NCBI RefSeq assembly: GCF_000212735.1
Contig: NC_015510.1
Coordinates: forward strand, 7,813,001-7,877,000
Direction: 5' to 3'
DNA from: Haliscomenobacter hydrossis DSM 1100
GTDB lineage: Bacteria; Bacteroidota; Bacteroidia; Chitinophagales; Saprospiraceae
DNA: 64,000 bases
This document shows, piece after piece, positions 17,817-26,305 of the stretch. The position numbers and the translations under genes are program-made. A model generated the notes under the pieces. The model was not told the origin of the DNA. It saw only the letters and a program-made list of their open reading frames with translations, and searched no databases. Every line of letters starts with the position of its first letter. The stretch's first letter is position 1.

Positions 17817-18050
17817 TTATGGGATCAGGTTCTTACCCACTTCGATCAATTTTTTTATGAAGAACGCTTCGGGAAGTGATTTTTTGTGATCTAGATCTTC
17901 AATTTTCTCCAGGATTTGATCTTCACAAAATTCCAGTGATTGAATGGAGGTTTCGCTACTTGCTACCGTATTGAGGTACAAAAAAGAAGATAAACTTCCA
18001 ATGGCAACCAAGCTGAACAATCCCGTTTTGAGTAAATATTTCCTTTTCAT
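17817..18050 (-). CDS. small membrane-anchored or exported protein, unknown
   Basis: The protein of 77 aa has a basic start followed by one hydrophobic segment (residues 8-30), then an acidic 45-residue tail (LEFCEDQILEKIEDLDHK). I do not recognise a family. It is supported by an ATG start, good codon use and no overlapping gene. The upstream 18051-18230 has no feature I can support and presumably carries its promoter. Confidence 0.55.
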   Translation of the reverse strand: MKRKYLLKTGLFSLVAIGSLSSFLYLNTVASSETSIQSLEFCEDQILEKIEDLDHKKSLPEAFFIKKLIEVGKNLIP

Positions 18051-18230
18051 GTGTGCGGAGGCTAAGGTTGTTATTGCAAAGACGAAATTAGGTCTTTTTA
18101 TACTTTCATGCTGGATAAATCGACTGAAACGCCGAATTTCCTACCTGAAGTGTATATTTAGAAAGACGAGTCATTCTTGCAATTGGTTGCAAGAAAAGTG
18201 CAATTATTACAAAGAAGTTGAAAATAATAA

Positions 18231-18270
18231 AAAAACGGGTGCTAGGATTTCTCCTGACACCCGTTTTTTT
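18231..18270 (-). terminator. intrinsic terminator of the lipoprotein gene
   Basis: The stem AAAAACGGGTG (18231-18241) pairs with CACCCGTTTTTTT (18258-18270), leaving a 16-base loop. Tracts of A and T flank the stem, so it can end transcription from the minus-strand gene at 18295-18876 just upstream. Confidence 0.8.
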
Positions 18271-18294
18271 CCTTGTTCGTGTTCGATAATCAGC

Positions 18295-18876
18295 TCAATA
18301 CAATGGATTGCCTAAAGAATCGACCCGTAGCGCTTGGGGAGTTGGTAGACTCATCATTTGAATGACTTTGGTCATGCCAGGTTCCTTATTAACCGAATTT
18401 TCGGCCATTTTTACCCAGGACATATAGCCTCCATCTTCGGACATGCCTTGAATTTGCCATTCTACATCCCGATTATCATCGATGGCAGAATCCAGAAAAA
18501 CATTTTGCATGATTCGACCCATGTAAGGGTTTTTCTCACTGCGAACAAAAAAAGTTCCTTCATCCAAAGTTTTATCCCATTGTCCGGAGATGTAAGTGCC
18601 ATCCGATTGGAATTGAAACCAGGTCCCTTTGTTTTTGCGCGCTTTAATGTAGCTATCCTGGCCAGTGGGAACCAGATAATGTTCGAACACCCAATAATTG
18701 GTCAGCAAACTTTGCACCACGGGGTGGTTTGGAGGAGCTACGGGTGCTGATGCACTACCTTTTTTAGCCAAGCCAGTGATGTTGCTCACTTCGTCGGTAC
18801 TTGCGCTTTTTTCGGGTTTGCAGGCAGATACCGCCATGATTGCGGTAAATCCTATCAACAGTACACTTTTGATCAT
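18295..18876 (-). CDS. lipoprotein with lipocalin-like domain, unknown role
   Basis: The product of 193 aa has a lipoprotein signal (lipobox-like AVSAC, Cys19). The mature part has the pattern NYWVFEHY, then GTWFQFQSDGTYISGQW, which resembles lipocalin-like or META-type beta-barrels used by Bacteroidota lipoproteins. A Met-Gly-rich central region follows. The function is unknown. Start ATG at 18876. It lies 37 bases from the HAD gene, in the same direction, so the two may be co-transcribed. Confidence 0.65.
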   Translation of the reverse strand: MIKSVLLIGFTAIMAVSACKPEKSASTDEVSNITGLAKKGSASAPVAPPNHPVVQSLLTNYWVFEHYLVPTGQDSYIKARKNKGTWFQFQSDGTYISGQWDKTLDEGTFFVRSEKNPYMGRIMQNVFLDSAIDDNRDVEWQIQGMSEDGGYMSWVKMAENSVNKEPGMTKVIQMMSLPTPQALRVDSLGNPLY

Positions 18877-18913
18877 TAAGGATTATTTTTGTCGTAGAAA
18901 AATTATAGTACAA

Positions 18914-19579
18914 TCAATCGGTTCCCAATGCAGAAATGATCTTGCGAAAACGCAGACTATCAAAATCGGGAATGACCAAATCTGATTCATCTTGTAAATC
19001 ATCGGCACGTCCTACCCCTACTACAAAAAAATTGGCATCTCCTGCTGCCGAGGCACCATCTTTGGTGTGTTCAAAAACGATGGTTTCATCCGGAGACATT
19101 CCCAATTCTTTTGCAACCATGAGGTAGGCGCGCGTTGAAACTGAAGAAAAACCACCTCCTTCTATTTCCACGATAGAATGAAAAAGGTGGGTAATCTGCA
19201 AGCGATTAAGCACTTTACGGGTGTTGGGATAGGCTGAAACGATACCTAAGTTAAGACCTTTGTTTTTAAGTTCTTTGATAAAAACAAATACGTCGTCTTC
19301 AAGATCGTCAGGGGTAATGTCTGCAATATGCGATGCAATTTCTGCATCAATTGCTTCCATAATGCCCGAACGTTGAGCATCATCAATTATTTTCCCACTC
19401 CGGCTTATTAACGCCTGTAGCGCCTTTTTCCGGGATTCTCCATAAATCACATCACTCTCCGAGGAACGGTCGATTGGAGCTACTTCCCATTTTTTCGCCA
19501 GCTCCTCCAAAGCCTCGTAAAAGATGCGTTGGGTATCGATGATGACTCCCTCTAAGTTGAAAATACAGGCTTTGATCAT
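18914..19579 (-). CDS. HAD-fold protein with substituted catalytic residues
   Basis: The protein of 221 aa resembles the beta-phosphoglucomutase/phosphatase HAD subfamily over its whole length. Motif I, normally FDLDGVxxDT, reads FNLEGVIIDT, so the nucleophile Asp is Asn8 and the acid/base Asp is Glu10. Motif II keeps Ser (GIVSAYPN). Motif IV, normally FEDSxxG, reads FEHTKDG, losing a metal Asp. Ordinary HAD phosphotransfer therefore looks impossible. I start at ATG 19579 (MIKACIF) rather than 19609, since the family starts just before motif I and a -7 box lies at 19607-19614. Confidence 0.8.
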   Translation of the reverse strand: MIKACIFNLEGVIIDTQRIFYEALEELAKKWEVAPIDRSSESDVIYGESRKKALQALISRSGKIIDDAQRSGIMEAIDAEIASHIADITPDDLEDDVFVFIKELKNKGLNLGIVSAYPNTRKVLNRLQITHLFHSIVEIEGGGFSSVSTRAYLMVAKELGMSPDETIVFEHTKDGASAAGDANFFVVGVGRADDLQDESDLVIPDFDSLRFRKIISALGTD

Positions 19580-19606
19580 AAACAGATAATACTTTAGTAC
19601 GGGAGA

Positions 19607-19614
19607 CAAAAATA
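19607..19614 (-). promoter_or_regulatory. -7 box for the HAD-like gene
   Basis: The minus strand reads TATTTTTG, which fits TAnnTTTG, about 28 bases before the ATG at 19579. No -33 element is seen at proper spacing. Confidence 0.4.
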
Positions 19615-19766
19615 CGCATAATTGTCATCAACGTCTGAGAAGCGCATCATTTTCTACTCAATTTAGTCCTCGAAATTAAAATTCTATCAAGCGTTTAAAC
19701 TTTTATTAAATTGTGCAGTCTAATCTTGCGCGGATATTCTCCAAAACACAACCAAATTTTTCACCT

Positions 19767-21452
19767 ATGGATAGAAGAGCTACGCTTTCTACGCTGTTGG
19801 GTCGTTCCCCTGTTGCGAAAGCACAACCCATAGTCGAATCCGTTAAACCACCAGTGTTGGGACTCACGGCCTACTCTGGTGCTTTTGGATTCGAGCAAGC
19901 TGCCCATCTACTGCGTCGGGCTACATTCGGGGCAAAATACGCAGAGATTAAAGCTGCTGCTGCCAAAGGATTGAATGCCACACTGGATGACTTGTTTAAG
20001 GAAATCAAATTGCCCAATCCTCCGCTCAATTACGATTATGCAACGGATCCCTCAGTTCCGGTAGGTTCTACCTGGATCGATGCACCTTACGTTCGTGATA
20101 CTTCCACCGGAGCATTGTTGCACCAGAATTACCGCAACACCTCACTGCGCAGCTGGACATACGAAAATATATTCAACGAAGGCATTTCCATTCGGGAACA
20201 ACTGACCCTCTTTTGGCACAACCACTTTGGGGTAGGGGAGAATCAGGATCCCAAATTTTGGTACCGGCACATTACCCTTTTGCGTACGTATGCTTGGGGT
20301 AATTTTAAAGAACTCATCAAAAAAATCAATGTCGATCCACTGATGTTGCGCTTTTTGAATGGCAACCAGAATACTGTCAATGCCCCAAATGAAAACTATG
20401 GCCGGGAGGTTCTCGAATTGTATACCATCGGCAAGGGCCCCTTGGCTGGCCCGGGAGATTACACCAATTATACCGAACAAGATATTCGGGAGGTTGCGCG
20501 AGCACTAACGGGCTGGCGAGATCAGGGCTACAATACGGTGGACGCCAATACCAAAGTAGGTTCTTTCTTTCGCATTTCTTCCCACGACACCAAGACAAAA
20601 AAACTATCACATCGCTTTGATAACCGTGAGATCACCAATGGCTTTGACAAAGAACATGAAACGGTGGTAGACATCATTTTTACCAAAAGTGAAGTAGCGC
20701 GTTTCATTTGTCGAAAGTTGTACCGGTGGTTTGTGTATTACGAAATCAGTGCTGATGTAGAACAAAATGTCATTGCCCCCATGGCCGATATTTTGATTCA
20801 AAACAATTATGAAATCAAGCCAGCACTGCGGGCATTGTTGCAGAGCGAGCACTTTTTTGACGCTTTGAACATCGGCCCAATGATCAAAAATCCCCTTGAT
20901 TTTTCGATCAACTTCATCAAACAAATAGGCTGGAGTGCGCTAAATGCAGCCGATCTGGCCAACCGCCACCGCGCTTTTAATGCTTTATTCAGAGAAGTGG
21001 GCACCCAGCAAATGGTGTATTTTGATCCACCCGATGTAGCGGGCTGGAAAGCGTATTACCAGGAGCCTGCCTTTTATCGGATTTGGGTCAATTCCACAAC
21101 TTTACAAGCCCGCATGCGACTGACCGACCGGATGGCTACCAACAACTATACCGTGGGGGTGCGCACGGGTTTAAATGTGCTGGAATTTGCCAATTCCTTG
21201 CCTACGCCTACTGATCCATACCTGCTGATTGAAGACATGGTTAGCGTGTTGTTGCCACAATCGCTCACCGAACAACAAATGACCGACTTAATGAATGCTT
21301 TTCTTTCGGGTACACCCGATTACGAATGGAGCACCATTTGGACAAACTATACCAAAAATCCGGGCAACAATACGGCGCGATCCAGTGCCGAAACCAAGCT
21401 GCGGAATTTGGTGAAAGCCATTTTGAGTTTGCCTGAGTATTTCTTAAGCTAA
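19767..21452 (+). CDS. DUF1800 family protein
   Basis: The protein has 561 aa counted from the ATG at 19767 (MDRRATLSTLLGR); an upstream in-frame ATG at 19713 would add 18 residues of unlikely sequence. Family-typical segments include HLLRRATFGA near the N-terminus, LTLFWHNHFGV, NGNQNTVNAPNENYGREVLEL and FDPPDVAGWKAY. DUF1800 proteins are nearly always encoded next to DUF1501 proteins, as here, and the pair is thought to act in the periplasm or at the surface; the reaction is unknown. It lies 59 bases upstream of the DUF1501 gene, probably one operon. Confidence 0.9.
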   Translation: MDRRATLSTLLGRSPVAKAQPIVESVKPPVLGLTAYSGAFGFEQAAHLLRRATFGAKYAEIKAAAAKGLNATLDDLFKEIKLPNPPLNYDYATDPSVPVGSTWIDAPYVRDTSTGALLHQNYRNTSLRSWTYENIFNEGISIREQLTLFWHNHFGVGENQDPKFWYRHITLLRTYAWGNFKELIKKINVDPLMLRFLNGNQNTVNAPNENYGREVLELYTIGKGPLAGPGDYTNYTEQDIREVARALTGWRDQGYNTVDANTKVGSFFRISSHDTKTKKLSHRFDNREITNGFDKEHETVVDIIFTKSEVARFICRKLYRWFVYYEISADVEQNVIAPMADILIQNNYEIKPALRALLQSEHFFDALNIGPMIKNPLDFSINFIKQIGWSALNAADLANRHRAFNALFREVGTQQMVYFDPPDVAGWKAYYQEPAFYRIWVNSTTLQARMRLTDRMATNNYTVGVRTGLNVLEFANSLPTPTDPYLLIEDMVSVLLPQSLTEQQMTDLMNAFLSGTPDYEWSTIWTNYTKNPGNNTARSSAETKLRNLVKAILSLPEYFLS

Positions 21453-21511
21453 AACACGCAATTCCTGAGCACATTGATCAGGAACTGGGTGTTTCCCAAC
21501 CATGTTTTCAA

Positions 21512-23068
21512 ATGAAAAGAAGAAATTTCATAAAAACGGCAGGTGCGGCAGCCACCATCCCGATGGTGTTGAATGGGATGAATCTCTCGGCTGCACCAAT
21601 GAGCGCCTTATTCAGTGGTATTGATCCATATTCAGATAAAGTTTTGGTGATCATTCGCCTCAGTGGAGGGTATGACGGATTGAATGTGGTGCTCGCCTTG
21701 GACCAGTACAGCAATTTGTCCAAATTGCGGGCCAATATTCTCATTCCGGAAGCCAAGGCTTTAAAAATCAGTACCGAAACTGGCTTACATCCTGCTATGA
21801 CTGGTTTTCATCAGTTGTTTCAGGATGGAAAATTAAGTCTGGTACACAGTGTTGGGTATCCCAACCAAAACCGTTCACACTTTCGTTCAACGGACATCTG
21901 GCAGTCGGGCTCCAGTGCCAACGAATACGTAAATACGGGTTGGGTAGGACGTTATTTTGAAGAAGACCATCCTCGTTATCCAGAAGGGTATCCGAATGGC
22001 GGTTTTCCCGATCCTTTTGCCATCACTTTGGGCAGTACCGTATCAGAAACTTGTCAGGGCACCGTAGGGAATTTTAGCCTCACGCTGACCGATCCCTTTA
22101 ATTTTGGAAAATTGACCCAGGGAAAAGAGACCTTGTTTCCGGAGACACCCTACGGGCAAGAATTGTCTTTTTTAAGAACGTCAATTTCCCAGACCAATCA
22201 GTATGCTGATGTCATTACTGCGGCGTCGAAGAAAGGCAAAACCCTGGCAACTTATCCTACTTCCAATTTGGCAACCCAGCTGAAAAATGTGGCCTTGTTG
22301 ATGTCGGGTGGGCTGAAAACCCGGGTTTATGTAGCCAATCTGGGTGGTTTTGATACCCACGCCAATCAGGTGGATTCCAGTGACACCACCCGCGGCAACC
22401 AACGCGAATTGTTGTTCCAATTGTCAGAAGCCATCAAGGCATTCCAGGAAGATATCCGCCAACTGGGCCTGGAAGAGCGAGTAATGGGCATGACTTTTTC
22501 GGAATTTGGCCGACAAATTAAATCCAACTTTAGCTTGGGCACTGATCACGGTACCGCTGCACCACTTTTTGTATTCGGTTCCTGTGTCAACAAGCAAATT
22601 TTGGGTAAAAATCCTGAAATCCCCGCCACTGTACCCGACCAAACCGGTGTGCCGATGCAAATCGATTTCCGGGATGTGTACGGCTCGCTCTTACAAGATT
22701 GGTTTGGCGTCAGTGAAACTGACATCAAAGACTATCTTTTTGCCAATTATACCCATTTGCCCATTGTCAAAAACTGTGCAATTGCTACGGATACTGAAGA
22801 CTTTACTTTTGAAGAAACTTCGGTTAAAGTGTATCCCAACCCATTCCATGAGGTATCGCGGATTACTTTCCGGCTCAATGCCTCGGCCTGGACTCGGGTG
22901 AGTGTATTTGACAACATCGGAAGTGAATTGCAAGTATTGATCAGCCAACAAATGGGGGCAGGAGATCATCAAGTGGAATTCGCAGGCCGGGATTTACCCG
23001 CCGGAATTTATTTCTGTCGCATCCAGGTTGGCCGCGAGGTACAGACGATGCGCATGGTGAAAATTTAA
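21512..23068 (+). CDS. DUF1501 family protein with Tat-like signal and T9SS tail
   Basis: The product of 518 aa starts with MKRRNFIKTAGAAAT, a twin-arginine-like signal. The DUF1501 (sulfatase-fold-like) body includes RLSGGYDGLNVV, GYPNQNRSHF, GGFDTHANQ and GTDHGTAAPLFVFG. The last 80 or so residues (VYPNPFHEVSRI to LPAGIYFCRIQV) are a Por-type T9SS sorting domain. It is therefore predicted to be a surface or secreted partner of the DUF1800 protein. The chemistry is not known. The TAA stop touches the next hairpin. Confidence 0.88.
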   Translation: MKRRNFIKTAGAAATIPMVLNGMNLSAAPMSALFSGIDPYSDKVLVIIRLSGGYDGLNVVLALDQYSNLSKLRANILIPEAKALKISTETGLHPAMTGFHQLFQDGKLSLVHSVGYPNQNRSHFRSTDIWQSGSSANEYVNTGWVGRYFEEDHPRYPEGYPNGGFPDPFAITLGSTVSETCQGTVGNFSLTLTDPFNFGKLTQGKETLFPETPYGQELSFLRTSISQTNQYADVITAASKKGKTLATYPTSNLATQLKNVALLMSGGLKTRVYVANLGGFDTHANQVDSSDTTRGNQRELLFQLSEAIKAFQEDIRQLGLEERVMGMTFSEFGRQIKSNFSLGTDHGTAAPLFVFGSCVNKQILGKNPEIPATVPDQTGVPMQIDFRDVYGSLLQDWFGVSETDIKDYLFANYTHLPIVKNCAIATDTEDFTFEETSVKVYPNPFHEVSRITFRLNASAWTRVSVFDNIGSELQVLISQQMGAGDHQVEFAGRDLPAGIYFCRIQVGREVQTMRMVKI

Positions 23069-23200
23069 TTGAAAGGTTGATAAGAGTTGATGAAAGGTTG
23101 ATAGGGGTTGATTTCTGTTGCAGTGCTGCCCAGCATCAACCTTCATTAACTCCTATCAACCCTTATCAACTCTTAATCAACCCAATCAACCTTTCATCAA
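23069..23200. repeat. GGTTGATAGG-word hairpin ending at the apbE start codon
   Basis: The left arm 23069-23113 (GAAAGGTTGATAAGAGTTGA and variants) is complementary to the right arm 23133-23200 (TATCAACCCTTATCAACTC and variants). It begins right after the DUF1501 stop and ends at the ATG of apbE (23201), so in a read-through transcript it would sequester the apbE start region. Confidence 0.8.
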
Positions 23201-24127
23201 ATGCGATTTTTTTGTTGGTTTTCCCTAATTCCTGTCTTTGCCATAGCGCAAAGACAGGAATTTTTTCATCCTCAAATGGGGACACTTTTTCAAATTGTAC
23301 TGTATTCCAGCGACAGTTTACAAGCCAAAGAATTGGCAAACCGCGCTTTTGCCCGCATCGATTCCCTCAACGCCATTTTTAGCGATTATGTAGAAAACAG
23401 TGAAATCAACCGTCTTTCAGCAAGTGCAGGAACTGGCCAAAAAATCAAGGTCAGTCAGGACATGTGGCAACTGATCAGCGTCTCCCAAAAAATTTCCAGA
23501 CACAGCAACGGCGCATTCGACCTGAGCATAGGCCCTTTGAGTAAATTATGGCGCAGGGCCTTTCGACAAATGAAATTTCCGGATTTGGATGAAATCGAAG
23601 CCGCCAGGCAACTCGTCAATTACCGGGCCATCCGGCGTTATCCACTCAGCAGAACAATTAAATTGGAACATGTCGGCATGCGCCTCGATGCCGGAGGGAT
23701 TGCTAAGGGATACGCCGTAGATGAAGCCCTCAAAATCATCCACAAAGCAGGTATTCGCAGCGCTTTGGTTACAGGTGGCGGAGACGTAAGGGTAGGGGAG
23801 GCTCCACCGGGTAAATCTGCCTGGTTGATTGCCAGCAAGGGAAGAAATACAGTGAAGGAATTGGTGGACAAGGAGCTGTTAATCAGCGATAAGGCAGTTT
23901 CAACTTCCGGTGATACGTATCGTTTTTTGGAATGGGAAGGGAAACGCTATTCGCACATCATCGATCCACGTACCGGTATGGGCATCGAACACCAACAATT
24001 CACCCAGGTTATGGGACCTCGTTCTACTTTGGCTGATGCCTTGGCTACTGCTGCAAATGTATTGTCTCCTGTGGAACGCAATCATTTGGCGAAAAAATTC
24101 CCTAAGTATTTGATAGTGCAATACTAA
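23201..24127 (+). CDS. apbE: FAD:protein FMN transferase (ApbE)
   Basis: The protein of 308 aa has a signal peptide (FSLIPVFAIAQ). ApbE motifs are MGTLFQIVLYS near the N-terminus, LDAGGIAKGYAVD, ALVTGGGDVR, STSGDTYRF and HIIDPRTG, with a Mg-binding Asp and Ala-rich region (STLADALATAANVL) near the end. It attaches FMN from FAD covalently to Thr of flavoproteins, typically Na+-NQR or Rnf subunits, in the periplasm. No such target gene is in the window. ATG start directly after the hairpin. Confidence 0.92.
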   Translation: MRFFCWFSLIPVFAIAQRQEFFHPQMGTLFQIVLYSSDSLQAKELANRAFARIDSLNAIFSDYVENSEINRLSASAGTGQKIKVSQDMWQLISVSQKISRHSNGAFDLSIGPLSKLWRRAFRQMKFPDLDEIEAARQLVNYRAIRRYPLSRTIKLEHVGMRLDAGGIAKGYAVDEALKIIHKAGIRSALVTGGGDVRVGEAPPGKSAWLIASKGRNTVKELVDKELLISDKAVSTSGDTYRFLEWEGKRYSHIIDPRTGMGIEHQQFTQVMGPRSTLADALATAANVLSPVERNHLAKKFPKYLIVQY

Positions 24128-24138
24128 TCATAAGATTA

Positions 24139-24300
24139 AGGGTGTGTTTGGGATTCTGGTTCGCAAGCGAAAATGAGCAAGAATTTACTCCAATGAGGCA
24201 CGAAAAGCGGAGTTTAGCAGCGCTAAATGAGCATTTTCGGAACGAAGTTGGAGTAAATTCTTGCCATTTACAGCGCGAAGTAGAATCCCAAACACACCCT
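24139..24300. repeat. 162-bp palindromic element with 19-bp perfect terminal inverted repeats
   Basis: The bases 24139-24157 are exactly complementary to 24282-24300. Inside, GCAAGAATTTACTCCAA occurs in one arm and its complement in the other, and the centre is TTTAGCAGCGCTAAA. The whole element can fold into one long hairpin. No open reading frame of interest and no obvious target duplication is present. It lies 12 bases after the apbE stop. Confidence 0.85.
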
Positions 24301-24377
24301 CAGTGTTTAATTTCAGAATATCTACAAATAACATTTTACGGCTCAAAGTCTTTTCCTTATTTTGTACCGGATCTGAA

Positions 24378-24467
24378 GGGTTCGAGGGTTCGGGAGTTCG
24401 AGGGTTCGAAAGTTCGCCCCACAGACTCCCGAATCCTCGAACTCCCGAACCCTCGATCTCTCGAACC
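24378..24467. repeat. GGTTCGAG-word hairpin, copy 2
   Basis: The left arm 24378-24416 consists of GGGTTCGAG variants and the right arm 24426-24467 of CTCGAACTCCCGAACC variants. It ends 16 bases before the ATG of the TIM-barrel gene. Between this and the 162-bp element (24301-24377) I see nothing I can support. Confidence 0.8.
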
Positions 24468-24483
24468 AAACCAATTCGTTCCA

Positions 24484-25407
24484 ATGCAAAGAAGGAAATT
24501 TGTACAATCAGCCTTAGCCGCCTCTGCGGCAATCATGTCTACGGCTACGGTCACTGCCGCTGCTTCACCCACTAATCTACTGACGCCAAAGCGCCAATTC
24601 AAGATGCGTTACGCACCTCATCTCGGCATGTTTGAAAACAGTGCGGGCAAAGACCCGATCGACCAACTCAAGTTCATGGCCGATCAAGGATTTACAGCCC
24701 TGGAAGACAATGGCATGACCGGACGCGATGTAGCGCTGCAAACCAAAATGGGGGAAACCCTGGCCAAACTGGACATGCAAATGGGCGTATTTGTCGCGCA
24801 CAAAATTTATTGGACTGAACCCAGTTTGACCAGTGGCAAGCAGGACAAACGGGATGAATTTTTGCAACAAATCAAAAATTCGGTTGAAGTGGCCAAGCGG
24901 GTCAATGCTACCTGGGTGACCGTAGTGCCCGGCTATCTCGATTTTCGGCAAGACATGGGCTACCAAACTGCCAACGTGGTAGAATCGCTCAAACAAGCGT
25001 GTGATATCCTCGAACCACACAAATTGATTATGGTGTTGGAGCCGCTCAATTTCCGCGATCACCCCGGGTTGTTCCTCACCAAGTCGGCTCAGGGTTATGA
25101 AGTATGTAAGGCGGTGGACAGCCCATCCTGCAAAATTCTTTTTGACATTTACCACCAACAAATCACCGAAGGCAACCTAATCCCCAATATCGACCGGGCC
25201 TGGGACGAAATTGCCTACTTCCAAATTGGCGACAATCCAGGCCGCAAAGAGCCGACTACCGGTGAAATCAATTACAAAAATGTCTTCAAACACATCCACG
25301 GCAAAGGATTTACCGGGGTGATGGGCATGGAACACGGCAATGCAAAACCCGGTAAAGACGGGGAAATGGCCTTGATCAAGGCCTATGAAGAGAGTGATAA
25401 TTTTTAA
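24484..25407 (+). CDS. hydroxypyruvate isomerase-like sugar isomerase (TIM barrel), Tat-exported
   Basis: The protein has 307 aa counted from ATG 24484, where a twin-arginine-like signal begins (MQRRKFVQSALAAS). The upstream in-frame ATG at 24142 runs through two repeat elements and is rejected. The body is an AP-endonuclease-2/xylose isomerase-like TIM barrel; VLEPLN, KILFDIYHQQ and MGMEHGNA carry the likely metal Glu, Asp, His and Glu ligands. The closest named family is hydroxypyruvate isomerase/sugar phosphate isomerase. Export by Tat would place it in the periplasm. It is followed in the same direction by an SGNH hydrolase and the ThuA multidomain protein, suggesting carbohydrate catabolism. 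Confidence 0.85.
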   Translation: MQRRKFVQSALAASAAIMSTATVTAAASPTNLLTPKRQFKMRYAPHLGMFENSAGKDPIDQLKFMADQGFTALEDNGMTGRDVALQTKMGETLAKLDMQMGVFVAHKIYWTEPSLTSGKQDKRDEFLQQIKNSVEVAKRVNATWVTVVPGYLDFRQDMGYQTANVVESLKQACDILEPHKLIMVLEPLNFRDHPGLFLTKSAQGYEVCKAVDSPSCKILFDIYHQQITEGNLIPNIDRAWDEIAYFQIGDNPGRKEPTTGEINYKNVFKHIHGKGFTGVMGMEHGNAKPGKDGEMALIKAYEESDNF

Positions 25408-25410
25408 TAT

Positions 25411-25545
25411 GAGTTGAAGTGTTGAAAAGTTTGTAGTTGAAGAGTTGGATCGCGCAATAGTTGTGTATTGTGCCAAAATTGTCTAAATCAATCCAATCTT
25501 GCGCTACCCAGGCTTTTCAACTTTTCAACCCTAAACTTTTCAACT
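25411..25545. repeat. GTTGAAAAGTT-word hairpin up to the SGNH start codon
   Basis: The left arm from 25411 (GAGTTGAAGTGTTGAAAAG and similar) pairs imperfectly with the right arm to 25545 (CTTTTCAACTTTTCAACCC and similar). It fills the spacer and ends at the GTG start of the next gene. The same word builds the arms of the hairpin at 42566-42663. Confidence 0.7.
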
Positions 25546-26220
25546 GTGATCAAACAAAACACATTATTGTTTACCATGGCGTTAAGCTTTTTGTTTATGG
25601 CCATGACTAAAGACGAGGTTGTGAAAGTGGTACTTTTTGGGGACTCGATTACCCAAGCGGGGGTACAACCAGGTGGCTACATCACCAAAATGAAGGAGGC
25701 ATTGGCCAAACAGGGCATCAAAGACAAATACCAACTGATCGGTGCGGGTATCGGCGGCAATAAAGTATACGATTTGTACTTGCGCCTGGAGGAAGATGTG
25801 CTGGAACAAAAGCCCAATATCGTGGTCATTTATGTCGGCGTCAATGATGTATGGCACAAAACCAGCCACCAAACGGGTACCGATCCCGATAAATTCGAGA
25901 AATTCTATGTCGCATTGGTCAAAAAATTCCAAACCAACGGCATCAAAGTCATCTGCTGCACGCCAGCGGTAATTGGTGAACGCACCGACCACAGCAACCA
26001 ACAAGACGGTGACCTCAATCACTACTCGAACATGATTCGGAACGTTGCTGCCAAGTACGATTGCCCGGTGGCCGATTTGCGGAAGGAGTTTTTGGCTTAT
26101 AACCTCAAAAACAATCCAAAAAACCAGGAATCTGGGATTCTAACCACCGATCGCGTGCACTTGAATGATGTGGGCAATCAGTTGGTTGCGGACTTGTTGT
26201 TGAAAATGATTGCAAAATAG
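25546..26220 (+). CDS. secreted SGNH/GDSL hydrolase
   Basis: The protein has about 224 aa. SGNH blocks are present: block I FGDSITQAG (nucleophile Ser), block II GIGGNKV, block III GVNDVW, block V DRVHLND (Asp-His). The family comprises esterases and carbohydrate deacetylases. I choose GTG at 25546 (MIKQNTLLFTMALSF) because it gives a full hydrophobic export segment; ATG 25576 is the alternative. It is flanked by catabolic genes on both sides and may remove acyl groups from the substrate they degrade. Confidence 0.85.
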   Translation: MIKQNTLLFTMALSFLFMAMTKDEVVKVVLFGDSITQAGVQPGGYITKMKEALAKQGIKDKYQLIGAGIGGNKVYDLYLRLEEDVLEQKPNIVVIYVGVNDVWHKTSHQTGTDPDKFEKFYVALVKKFQTNGIKVICCTPAVIGERTDHSNQQDGDLNHYSNMIRNVAAKYDCPVADLRKEFLAYNLKNNPKNQESGILTTDRVHLNDVGNQLVADLLLKMIAK

Positions 26221-26298
26221 AGGTTCGAGGGTTCGAAGTTCGAAGGTTCGGGGGCTCCCTCAAACCCTCGAACCGACGAACCCCCGAACCCTTAAACC
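26221..26298. repeat. GGTTCGAG-word hairpin, copy 3
   Basis: The left arm AGGTTCGAGGGTTCGAAG and onward pairs with the right arm CCCTCGAACCGACGAACC and onward. It starts directly after the TAG stop of the SGNH gene and ends 8 bases before the ATG of the ThuA gene. Confidence 0.8.
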
Positions 26299-26305
26299 AT
26301 GAGTG

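Noticed and set aside
24142-24483. Upstream extension of the TIM-barrel gene
   Set aside because: It reads through a palindromic element and a GGTTCGAG hairpin and would hide the Tat-like signal.
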